Part shown: positions 6,558 to 14,311 of the stretch, piece after piece
Numbering within the stretch: position 1 is the first letter of the stretch
Layout: each line of letters begins with the position of its first letter
Notes under the pieces: model-generated
What the model saw: only the letters and a program-made list of their open reading frames with translations
Database searches by the model: none
What the model was told of the DNA's origin: nothing
Source of the DNA: Haloterrigena alkaliphila
GTDB taxonomy: Archaea; Halobacteriota; Halobacteria; Halobacteriales; Natrialbaceae
Assembly (NCBI RefSeq): GCF_017352155.2
Contig: NZ_CP084319.1
Coordinates: 1 to 64,000 of the forward strand
Direction: 5' to 3'
Length of the DNA stretch: 64,000 nt
Position numbers and translations under genes: made by a program

Positions 6558-8405
6558 ATGACTGATCGAACACTTCACCTCGAACTGGAAAACATCGGTG
6601 GCATCGAGCGAAAAGAGATCACGATCTCTGAGGGTCCGACGTTCATTCAGGGACCGAACGCAGCGAACAAGAGCTCGTTCCTCAAGGGTCTCCTCTTCGC
6701 CCTCGGGAGCAGGTCGGTTCCGATTCGAAGCGGCGCGGATGAAGCCCGTGCAGTGCTTTCGTCTGACGAGAAACGCGTCGAGCGGGTCGCGCGTCGAACC
6801 GACGCCGGTATCGAGACAAGCGGCGAAGCGTGGATCACGAACCCCGATGACGTTACGCTCCTCGAGCGCTTCGCAGGGCTGCTGGAGACGAACTCGCTCA
6901 GGAGCACCGTGGCCCGCAACGAGGACGTCGAGTCGCTCCTGAAAGAGCCGATGGACATCGAAGTCCTCGAGCGGGAGCGATCGGCGAAGATGGACCGAAA
7001 GCGAGAGCTCACCGCAGAGATCGAATCGGCTGGAGACGTCGGCGAGCGGCTCGAGGACAGAGAGCGGGAACTCGCGGAGAAGCGCGACCGACTCGACGAA
7101 CTCGAGTCGACGCTCGAGGATCTCTACGATCGACAGGAGACGACTGACACCGACGATGCACTGCAGGAACTGCGCGAGGAACGGGCCGATCTGCGGTCCG
7201 ACGAAGCCGAGTGCGAATCCCAGATCGAACAGTTAGAAGACGCCATCGATCGGCTTGAGCACCGACGCGAGGAAGTCGAAGCCGACCTGGATGAAGCACG
7301 CGACGCCGTTGAAGGGACCGACATCGAGTCCCTCAAACAGGAGCGGGAATCTCTCCGGTCGGAACTCGATGACGTGACGAAACGCCTCGACGTGCTTCAG
7401 TCAGTCCTTACGGCGAACCGCGAGATGCTTAACTCCGAGTTCACGGGCGTAGTCGGCCGCGACTCGGGGCTAATGGGCGACGAGGTGACCTGCTGGACGT
7501 GCGGCCGGTCGGCGCCGGTCGATGATCTTGAGGAGTCGATCGAAGAGGTGACCGAACTCGTCGAAGCGGACAAACGGAAGAAGCGAGAACGCGAGCCCGA
7601 AATCGATGAAATCACCGAGCGAATCGAGCAGGTTCGACAGTCCAAGAACGAAATTCAGCGACTCGAGGAGGAGAAACGGGACGTCGAGCAGAAGTTAGAG
7701 AGCCGTCGTGACTCCCTTGAGGAGCATCGGGATCGGCGGCAGTCCCTACGGGACCGCCTCGGCGAACTCGACGATGAAATCGGCGAACGGGCAGCCGACC
7801 AGCACGCCGAACGGTCGGACCTCACCGACGAGATTGAGGAGACGCGGGTCGAAATACAGACGCTCCGCCGAGAGATCGAACGACTCGAGGACGCCTGCGA
7901 GTCACTCCGTGAGACGCGTACGGACCTGCAGCGGAAACGCGAGGAGGTCGAACGACTCTCCGACGAGATCACCTCGTTAACGGATCGGATCGAAAACCTC
8001 GAGGACGAACTACGAACGGTGTTCAACGAGACGATGGACGAGTTGCTGGACGCGCTTGAGTTCGAGCGGATCGAACGTGTCTGGCTCGACGGCGAGTTCG
8101 AACTTGTGATCGCTCGGGAGGTCGACGGCCAGGTTCGTTCGGATACGATCGACAACCTCGCCGAGAGCGAGCGGGAGATGATCGGTCTCGTTCTCGCACT
8201 GGCCGGGTTTGTCACCTACGACGTCGACGACGTGACGCCAGTCCTCGTCCTCGACTCGCTGGGTGCGTTCGACGCGGAGCGGACTCGCCGACTGGTCGAT
8301 TACTTCGCCGACGAAACCGACTATCTGGTCGCGACGGTCCATCCGGAGTACGCCGTCGATACTGCGTTCGATACGGTACTGTTCGAATCTCCCGTCCGGA
8401 ACTGA
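6558..8405 (+). CDS. Archaea-specific SMC-related ATPase (Sph-like)
   Basis: 615 aa with an SMC/Rad50-like plan: N-terminal ATPase lobe (residues 1-135), coiled coil about 140-300, zinc-hook-like CWTCG near residue 312, returning coiled coil about 330-480, and C-terminal lobe with the Walker B-like LVLDSLGAFD and an H-loop-like ATVHPEYA. The Walker A reads GPNAANKSS instead of GxxxxGKS/T: an Asn replaces the Gly before Lys, as I recall for this haloarchaeal family. It is much shorter than true SMC (about 1150 aa). It is coupled to rdfA with a 2-nt gap. A role in nucleoid or cell-shape organisation is inferred from the pair; ATPase activity is uncertain. Confidence 0.8.
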   Translation: MTDRTLHLELENIGGIERKEITISEGPTFIQGPNAANKSSFLKGLLFALGSRSVPIRSGADEARAVLSSDEKRVERVARRTDAGIETSGEAWITNPDDVTLLERFAGLLETNSLRSTVARNEDVESLLKEPMDIEVLERERSAKMDRKRELTAEIESAGDVGERLEDRERELAEKRDRLDELESTLEDLYDRQETTDTDDALQELREERADLRSDEAECESQIEQLEDAIDRLEHRREEVEADLDEARDAVEGTDIESLKQERESLRSELDDVTKRLDVLQSVLTANREMLNSEFTGVVGRDSGLMGDEVTCWTCGRSAPVDDLEESIEEVTELVEADKRKKREREPEIDEITERIEQVRQSKNEIQRLEEEKRDVEQKLESRRDSLEEHRDRRQSLRDRLGELDDEIGERAADQHAERSDLTDEIEETRVEIQTLRREIERLEDACESLRETRTDLQRKREEVERLSDEITSLTDRIENLEDELRTVFNETMDELLDALEFERIERVWLDGEFELVIAREVDGQVRSDTIDNLAESEREMIGLVLALAGFVTYDVDDVTPVLVLDSLGAFDAERTRRLVDYFADETDYLVATVHPEYAVDTAFDTVLFESPVRN

Positions 8406-8438
8406 CGCGATCCGAGAATACCCCAGTAGTCAGAGAAT

Positions 8439-8924
8439 TCAGTAAACTGGAAGGTAGTTTCTGATATTCACCGCGCGATCGGTTTCGATGAAGTAGTCGA
8501 TTTCGGTTACGGACTCCAGCGCCCGCATTTGGACGAGTAAGTCGTCGATCTCCGCGTTCGATCGTGCGGTAGCGATTCCGTATAGATCGACGGTTCCGAA
8601 CCCTTCAGCGACGAACCAGAAGTCCATGTTCGACATTGCCTCGAAGACGGTTCGCTTCGACTGCGGTTCGTTGGCCGTTTCGACCGTTACGAGGACGATT
8701 TCCCAACTGTTACGCTCCGGGCGCGGTAAGAAGAAACTCGTCATGTTCTCGAGCAGCGACGTCACGCGTCGGCGGACGCCCTCGCTGCTGAGTTCGATGT
8801 CGTACTCGCCCAACTTGTCCGCGATATCAGCGTACGGACTCCGTGGATCGTTCGCGAGGATCTCGAGGATCCGTCGATCGATTTCGTCTATTTCGAGGAC
8901 GTCATCGTCGGAGTGGTCCGCCAT
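8439..8924 (-). CDS. AsnC/Lrp-type transcriptional regulator (divergent)
   Basis: A 161-aa two-domain regulator. Residues 12-60 form an N-terminal helix-turn-helix (LEIDEIDRRILEILANDPRSPYADIADKL starts it) with a longer-than-usual wing segment (EYDIELSSEGVRRRVTSL). The C-terminal RAM-like alpha/beta domain (VLVTVETANE, then FVAEGFGTVDLYGIATARS) would bind an effector and oligomerise. It converges on the SMC-like gene (33-nt gap between stops) and is separated from the other genes, so it is monocistronic. It is the only recognisable transcription factor in the window and therefore a candidate regulator of the catabolic genes to its right; its operator is unknown. Confidence 0.8.
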   Translation of the reverse strand: MADHSDDDVLEIDEIDRRILEILANDPRSPYADIADKLGEYDIELSSEGVRRRVTSLLENMTSFFLPRPERNSWEIVLVTVETANEPQSKRTVFEAMSNMDFWFVAEGFGTVDLYGIATARSNAEIDDLLVQMRALESVTEIDYFIETDRAVNIRNYLPVY

Positions 8925-9071
8925 GGTCGAGTACTATTCCTGGCACCTCTTAAAATCGCTAGATAATCACTGTCCGATATGGTTCTCGAGCAGTTCTTGT
9001 GAACCGATAATCGAATAAACACCTAGTAAGTTCAAATATGGTGCCGAAGAATCGTTTGCTACGACGGATAC

Positions 9072-10070
9072 TTATGGCGCTACAGCAGCCATCGTTTCTC
9101 GAATCTCCGTCGGTCCGGCACCTCGCGGGAAGGACACGTTGATAGCATCCACCCCGTCGAGATCGACGAATTCTTCCAGCTGATCGCGCGCCGCTTCGGG
9201 CGTCCCCGCAGCCCCCATCTGGTCGCGTAGTTCCTCCCGAACGAGCGTCGTTGCGCGCTCTCTATCGCCGTCCTGCCACGTATCATAGATCTCGTGAGCA
9301 AGGTCCTCGTATCCTTGCCGCGCGAGGTTGTCGCGGTAGAACGTTCCCATTCCACCGAGGTAGAAGGCGATATGTTGGGCGACGAGCTCGCGAGCCCGAT
9401 CGCCGTCCTCGAGGGCACAACAGCCCACAGAGAGTGTGACGCGAAGATCGTCGAGGGTCCTATCGCCGAGTTCGGCACCCCGGCGAAGATCCTCGAGTCG
9501 TTCGGTGAGTCCGTCTCGAGTGTAGTTGACGGCGTGCCAGCCGTCGGCGAAGCGGCCGGCGAGTTCGACGGCTTTCGGCCCGAGACCCGCCGCGTCGATC
9601 GGTGGAGCCGGGTCGGGCGGATCGCAACGCAGTCGGAAGCCGTCGAGGTCGAAATACTCGCCGTCATACGAGACCGTTTCGCCGGAGAGCACCTGTCGGA
9701 CGATTTCGACCGTTTCTCGGGTGCGGCGTAGCGGATTTCCGAACTCTATCCCGTGCCAGTTCTCGATGACGATCGGACCGCTGGGACCGACGCCGAGACG
9801 GAAGCGACCGTTGCTGGCCTCCTGGAGCGTTGCGGCCGTCTGACCGAGCAGGGCCGGTGATCTGGAGTAGATGTTGGCGATGCTCGTTCCGATCCCGATC
9901 TCGTCGGTCCGCTCGGCGGCGGTCGCCATCGCCGTGACGGCGTCTCGCCCCCAGCTCTCCGGGAACCAGGCACGGTCGTATCCCAACTCCTCCGCGGTGA
10001 CGGCTTGGTCGACGAGGTCATCGAGCGTGGGCTGTGCACCGACCGGAAGAAAGACGTCCCTCTCGGTCAT
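9072..10070 (-). CDS. F420-dependent luciferase-like (LLM) oxidoreductase
   Basis: A 332-aa TIM-barrel of the bacterial-luciferase-like superfamily, F420/Mer-like subgroup common in haloarchaea. It is seen in FLPVGAQPTLDDLVDQA (strand 1), RAWFPESWGRDAVT, TSIANIYSRSPALLGQTA and RFRLGVGPSG, the last being the phosphate-binding region of the deazaflavin. It should use F420 or FMN to oxidise or reduce a small alcohol/aldehyde or enoyl substrate. ATG 10070 is preferred over a GTG at 10079. It shares strand with the acyl-CoA dehydrogenase ending at 10161 (90-nt gap), so it may be in that transcription unit. The substrate is unknown. Confidence 0.8.
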   Translation of the reverse strand: MTERDVFLPVGAQPTLDDLVDQAVTAEELGYDRAWFPESWGRDAVTAMATAAERTDEIGIGTSIANIYSRSPALLGQTAATLQEASNGRFRLGVGPSGPIVIENWHGIEFGNPLRRTRETVEIVRQVLSGETVSYDGEYFDLDGFRLRCDPPDPAPPIDAAGLGPKAVELAGRFADGWHAVNYTRDGLTERLEDLRRGAELGDRTLDDLRVTLSVGCCALEDGDRARELVAQHIAFYLGGMGTFYRDNLARQGYEDLAHEIYDTWQDGDRERATTLVREELRDQMGAAGTPEAARDQLEEFVDLDGVDAINVSFPRGAGPTEIRETMAAVAP

Positions 10071-10160
10071 GTGCGTCACGAAGCGTTCATCGGCAATAAA
10101 ATTACGCTACCGTCTCACATGGGTATCATGGCCAGGTGAGGGGACGGCGAGGATTCGTTC

Positions 10161-11384
10161 TCACTGCAACAGTCCGTTCTGCTTGGCGATCGTGTTGAGC
10201 TGAAGTTCGTCGGTTCCCTCGACGATGCGAAGAAGCCGCGCGTAGTTGAGGTGGTCCATGAAGCCGTAGTCCTCACTGAGGCCGTTGCCACCGTGGATCT
10301 GGACGGCCGAATCCGCGGCGTCCCAGTAGGTCTGCGTCGCAAACCAGTTGAAGATCGAGACGTCCTCGACGACCGAGTCATCCCTATCCATCTTCCACGC
10401 GCATCGAAGCCCTGCAGAGTCGGCCGCGTACTGCTTTGCGCGTCCACGAGCGACCTTCGAAGAGATCTGCTGAAAGCTCCCGATCTCCTGACCGAACGCT
10501 TCGCGTTCGCGCGCGTATTCGGTGGATCGATCCAATACGTACTCCGCGAGACCGACAGCCTGTGCGCCGAGTTCGAGCCGGCCGACCGAGAGGAAGTCCA
10601 TCGCCTCGTAGAATGCGGTCCCGACCTCGCCGAGGACTCGATCGTCTGGCAGTCGGACATCATCGAACCGGAGCTCGGCCTGTTGACCGACCTCTGCGGG
10701 GGTGTTATTGAGCGACCCGAGCTCCCATTCGTCCGATTCGACGAGAAAACACGTGATTCCGCCGTACCGTCCGGCCTCTTCTCGGGAGGACGTTCTCGCG
10801 AACACTTGCGCGAAATCGGCGTACGGAGCGTTCGTGATCCACTGTTTGGTGCCGTTTAGCACCCACTCGTCACCGTCTCGCACTGCCGTCGTTTGCATCG
10901 CAGGTGAGTCCGACCCCGCCACCGGTTCGGTCTGTGCGAACGCCGTAGATTTCTCCCCCCTCACGGCGGGTTCGACGTACTCGGATCGCTGTTCGTCGTC
11001 CGCCAGCAACAGCAGCGGCTTCGGTCCTTCGGGCCCAGCCAGTACGTGTCGGTTCAGTCCGCGCCCTTTAGAGAAGACGTGCGTGATCGCTCGATACCAC
11101 GTCACGAATGACACATCTGAGCCGCCGACGTCTTCTGGCATGTTCATCGCGTAGAAGCCCGCATCAGCGGACTTCTTTCGGACCGTCTCGATGAGTTCGA
11201 GATAGTCGTCTGTGAGATAGCCGTTCTCTTCGTGACCGGCTCTCGGGTTCGCGAGGATATCGTCGTGCTCCGCTTCGAGCGGTTCGACTTCCTGTTCGAT
11301 GAACTGATCGAGACTCTCGAGGATCAACTGCGTTTCGTCGTCGGTATCGAAAGCGACTCCGCTCTCGGTAGAAGGCGTACTCAT
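10161..11384 (-). CDS. Acyl-CoA dehydrogenase (paralogue A)
   Basis: A 407-aa FAD-dependent acyl-CoA dehydrogenase, the first oxidation of beta-oxidation. FAD-binding signatures AQTEPVAGSDSP and WVLNGTKQWITNAPYADF are in the middle domain. The C-terminal helical domain has IHGGNGLSEDYGF and the catalytic-base region RIVEGTDELQLNTIAKQ, with Glu present. The extended N-terminus (FDTDDETQLILESLDQFIEQE) is shared with the gene at 22428, with which it aligns over its whole length; the two form a recent paralogue pair. The start at ATG 11384 is 170 bp from the divergent thiolase at 11555. Confidence 0.9.
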   Translation of the reverse strand: MSTPSTESGVAFDTDDETQLILESLDQFIEQEVEPLEAEHDDILANPRAGHEENGYLTDDYLELIETVRKKSADAGFYAMNMPEDVGGSDVSFVTWYRAITHVFSKGRGLNRHVLAGPEGPKPLLLLADDEQRSEYVEPAVRGEKSTAFAQTEPVAGSDSPAMQTTAVRDGDEWVLNGTKQWITNAPYADFAQVFARTSSREEAGRYGGITCFLVESDEWELGSLNNTPAEVGQQAELRFDDVRLPDDRVLGEVGTAFYEAMDFLSVGRLELGAQAVGLAEYVLDRSTEYAREREAFGQEIGSFQQISSKVARGRAKQYAADSAGLRCAWKMDRDDSVVEDVSIFNWFATQTYWDAADSAVQIHGGNGLSEDYGFMDHLNYARLLRIVEGTDELQLNTIAKQNGLLQ

Positions 11385-11521
11385 GCAGTAGGTATCAAAC
11401 GGACCGTACCGGTCAAATAGCTTCGGGTGACTGCCGAACGGTGTCCAGTGCCGAGACTACGACCAACAACTTCGACATCGATCCGACCGTGGAGCTGCCG
11501 CCGGAGGCAATCGGGGGTGGG

Positions 11522-11529
11522 ATTTATAC
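11522..11529 (+). promoter_or_regulatory. TATA box of the thiolase/DUF35 operon
   Basis: ATTTATAC is centred about 29 nt before the ATG at 11555, which predicts a transcript with almost no leader. Confidence 0.5.
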
Positions 11530-11554
11530 GCTCAGGTAACGCACTGCGAAGTCG

Positions 11555-12721
11555 ATGACACGAGCGAGTGTCGTAGGTGCCGGAATGACCACATTCGGTC
11601 CTCACGAACGAACGCTTGCAGAACTGTTCGCCGAGGCAGCGCTCGAGGCGCTAGACGACGCAGGAACGACGAACGATATCGTCGACGCGTTCTACCTCGG
11701 GAATACACTTGGTGGAATGACCGAAAACGAGACACACCTCGCACCAAAGTTAGCGACGCACGTCGGTATCTCCGGCGTTCCCGCACAGCGCTTCGAGGAC
11801 GCTTGTGCGACGTCCTCGAACGCATTGAAGCACGCGGTTCGGGCAGTAGAGAACGGTGTCCACGACGTTGTCCTCGTCGGCGGAGTCGAGCGGTGTACAC
11901 CGGCGACGGGACTCGATACACCGCGAATGACCGAGATCTTCGCCAGCGCGTCGGACAGACAGTACGAACAACCGTCGGGAATCACGTTTCCCGGCGTGTT
12001 CGCCCTGCTCACGAAGCGGCACATGCACGAGTACGGGACGACAGAGGAGCAACTCGCCAGCGTCGCTGTGAAAAATCACGCGAACGGACGGCACAATCCT
12101 CATGCCCACTTCGGCAAGGAGACGACTGTCGAGGAAGTGCTGGAGTCACCACTCATCGCGGATCCGTTCCGGCTGATGGACTGCTGCCCGTTCTCGGACG
12201 GGGCGAGCGCAGTCCTGCTCGCCAGCCCCGAGGCCGCCGACTCGTTCGATTCGCCGGTCGACGTGACCGGGATCGGTCACGCCACGGGTACCGTCCCGGC
12301 TGCCGACAAAGTCTCGCTGACGGCGACACAACCGGCTCGCGACGCGGCGGCGTCCGCGTACGAGCAGGCCGGCCGAACTCCCGACGACGTCGACTTCGCC
12401 GAAGTTCACGACTGTTTCACCGGGGCGGAGGTACTCGCGACGGAAGCGCTCGGCTTCTTCGACGACGGTGAGGGCGGTCCCGCTGCCGAAGCCGGTCGAA
12501 CGGCCCTCGACGGCGAGAAACCGATCAATCCCAGCGGCGGGCTCAAGGCAAAAGGCCATCCGATCGGCGCGACTGGAACCGCACAGATCGTCGAACTAAC
12601 GACGCAGCTCCGAGGAGAAGCCGGCGACCGACAGATCGCCGACGCGGAGACGGGACTCGCACACAACCTCGGCGGCGACGCCGGAACGACCCTTGTGACG
12701 GTCATGGAGGCGAGAGCATGA
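11555..12721 (+). CDS. Thiolase-superfamily acetyltransferase (SCP2/archaeal type, DUF35-associated)
   Basis: A 388-aa thiolase-fold enzyme. The nucleophilic Cys84 lies in EDACATSSNA. The usual NEAF is replaced by HDCF (EVHDCFTGAEV), and the catalytic His is in KAKGHPIGATG. The second C-terminal cysteine (CxG) of classical thiolases is missing; the tail reads AHNLGGDAGTT, as in SCP2-type and archaeal thiolases. Such enzymes form complexes with a DUF35 zinc/OB protein, and that gene follows with a 4-nt overlap. Expected role: thiolytic cleavage of 3-oxoacyl-CoA or the reverse condensation. It differs clearly from the classical thiolase at 30479, so the island carries two non-redundant thiolases. 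Confidence 0.9.
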   Translation: MTRASVVGAGMTTFGPHERTLAELFAEAALEALDDAGTTNDIVDAFYLGNTLGGMTENETHLAPKLATHVGISGVPAQRFEDACATSSNALKHAVRAVENGVHDVVLVGGVERCTPATGLDTPRMTEIFASASDRQYEQPSGITFPGVFALLTKRHMHEYGTTEEQLASVAVKNHANGRHNPHAHFGKETTVEEVLESPLIADPFRLMDCCPFSDGASAVLLASPEAADSFDSPVDVTGIGHATGTVPAADKVSLTATQPARDAAASAYEQAGRTPDDVDFAEVHDCFTGAEVLATEALGFFDDGEGGPAAEAGRTALDGEKPINPSGGLKAKGHPIGATGTAQIVELTTQLRGEAGDRQIADAETGLAHNLGGDAGTTLVTVMEARA

Positions 12722-13092
12722 GCGGTGGCGAACTGGTCGACGGCGAACTCACGTACGAGTCCTGGAAGCGAGCGCTTCGAGAGGGAGCTCTCATCGGACA
12801 GGAGTGCACCGATTGCGGTCACGCGACCGGCGCGCCGAAAGCCGCCTGTGCCCGCTGCGGATCCCGCGATCTCGAGGCGGTTGAACTGCCGACAACGGGG
12901 ACGGTGTATTCGGAGACCACGATCACCGTCCCGCCGCGACAGTTCACCGACGACACCTATCAGGTGGCAATCATCGAACTGGATACCGCACGTGTGATGG
13001 CTCGGATCGACGGGACGGCGGAGATCGGTGACGAGGTACGTCTTCAGGGAACGCTCGAGGCCGACGATGCGCCAGCGCCGGTGTTCGGCTAA
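12718..13092 (+). CDS. DUF35 zinc-ribbon/OB-fold partner of the thiolase
   Basis: A 124-aa protein with an N-terminal helix (LTYESWKRALREGALIG), a four-cysteine zinc ribbon (CTDCGHATG, then CARCGSRDLE) and an OB-fold (TGTVYSETTITVPPRQF, then DTARVMARIDG). It starts inside the thiolase stop codon (ATGA overlap), so the two are made together. In archaea DUF35 proteins bridge thiolase and HMG-CoA synthase and bind CoA; here there is no HMG-CoA synthase, so it probably serves only the adjacent thiolase. Length and motifs are typical. Confidence 0.9.
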   Translation: MSGGELVDGELTYESWKRALREGALIGQECTDCGHATGAPKAACARCGSRDLEAVELPTTGTVYSETTITVPPRQFTDDTYQVAIIELDTARVMARIDGTAEIGDEVRLQGTLEADDAPAPVFG

Positions 13093-13146
13093 CCGTCCGG
13101 GTACTGCGGCCGTCCGTTTCGACCGTCGAGCGTCCCTGCCGTCAGT

Positions 13147-13156
13147 AATTATATTA
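13147..13156 (+). promoter_or_regulatory. TATA box of the hydroxyacyl-CoA dehydrogenase
   Basis: AATTATATTA lies about 40-48 nt before the ATG at 13195, which predicts a leader of roughly 15 nt. Confidence 0.5.
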
Positions 13157-13194
13157 CGGAGGGTCCAGATGGTAGTGGTGAGGGTTGACCTAGC

Positions 13195-14070
13195 ATGAAT
13201 ATTGCAGTCCTGGGAGCCGGAGCCATGGGCCACGGCATCGCCCATGTAAGCGCTCTCGGTGGACACTCAGTTATCGTTCGCGACGTCGAACAGGAACTCG
13301 TCGACGAGGGCCTCGAGCAGATCGAGATGAACCTCGAGGAAGGCATCGAGCGTGAGAAGATCACGCCGGCCCAGAAAGAGGATGCGATCGAGCGACTCAC
13401 CGGAACGGTCTCGCTTGAGGCGGCCGTCGAGGAGGCCGATCTCGTCATCGAAGCGGTGCCTGAACAGCTCGATATCAAGCAGGACGTGTTCGAGGACGTC
13501 GAGGAGTTCGCTCCCGACGATGCGATTTTGGCGACGAACACGTCGTCGCTGTCGGTGACGGAAATCGCGAGCGTTCTCGAGGATTCGTCCCGCTGTATTG
13601 GACTTCACTTCTTCAACCCGGCCCACATCATGCCGCTAGTGGAAATCGTCGTCGCGGAGCAGACGAGCGACGACACGAAGGAGTTCGCTGATCACTACGT
13701 CGAGAGCATTGAGAAGACACCGACGACTGTCAACGACGTACCTGGGTTCGCGTCGTCTCGCCTCGGCGCGATGTTCAGCCTCGAGGCGATCCAAATGGCT
13801 CAGGAGGGGGTGGCAAGCATCGAGGACATCGACGAGACGATGCGACTGGGATACAATCTCCCGATGGGACCAATCGAACTCGTTGACCACACTGGTATTG
13901 ATGTCAACGTCGAAGTGATGGAGTATCTCCGCGAAGAACTGGGTGAACGGTTCAAACCGCCTCAGTTACTGAAACGCAAGCTCCGGGCCGGGAAACTCGG
14001 CCGGAAGACCGGCGAGGGATTCTACGTCTGGGAGGACGGCGAGATTGTCGGTGTAAGCGGCGAGGATTAA
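13195..14070 (+). CDS. 3-hydroxyacyl-CoA dehydrogenase
   Basis: A 291-aa single-function enzyme oxidising (S)-3-hydroxyacyl-CoA to 3-oxoacyl-CoA with NAD+. It has the Rossmann GxGxxG (VLGAGAMGHGIAH) at the N-terminus, the acidic residue at the end of strand 2 (VIVRDVEQ), the catalytic-His region IGLHFFNPAHIMPLVEIV and the family signature DVPGFASSRLGAMF. The C-terminal dimerisation domain (RKLRAGKLGRKTGEGFYVW) is complete. There is no fused hydratase domain. It follows the thiolase/DUF35 operon in the same direction but has its own TATA box; together they supply the last two steps of beta-oxidation. Confidence 0.92.
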   Translation: MNIAVLGAGAMGHGIAHVSALGGHSVIVRDVEQELVDEGLEQIEMNLEEGIEREKITPAQKEDAIERLTGTVSLEAAVEEADLVIEAVPEQLDIKQDVFEDVEEFAPDDAILATNTSSLSVTEIASVLEDSSRCIGLHFFNPAHIMPLVEIVVAEQTSDDTKEFADHYVESIEKTPTTVNDVPGFASSRLGAMFSLEAIQMAQEGVASIEDIDETMRLGYNLPMGPIELVDHTGIDVNVEVMEYLREELGERFKPPQLLKRKLRAGKLGRKTGEGFYVWEDGEIVGVSGED

Positions 14071-14311
14071 GCGGACTGATCGGCGGCCTATCGCCTTCGT
14101 TTCTTCTCGCGGATACAGGAGAGGACGTGCCAAGAACGAGTGCGGCCGTATTTGGTCGTCACCCCACGGCTAACACCGTGGAGCGTCGGACTCCTCTTCT
14201 GGCTCTTCAAGGAGCAGACTTCCATGTTGTACCGCTGTGAATGAGGGGTTTAGAAGGGATTGTCAGCGACAGCGCTGACCACGATACTCAAGATCGAGCG
14301 GCGTAGACGGA
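14071..14311. other. Gap with hairpin, possibly a decayed IS200/IS605-type element end
   Basis: This 241-bp gap holds a perfect 6-bp hairpin, CCACGG-N6-CCGTGG (14164-14181). On the minus strand next to it a short frame reads VQHGSLLLEEPEEESD before a stop in the hairpin. Haloarchaeal IS200/IS605 elements end in similar hairpins right after the tnpB stop, so this may be the 3' relic of such an element. No transposase body is present. Alternatively it is a simple terminator between convergent genes. Confidence 0.3.
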
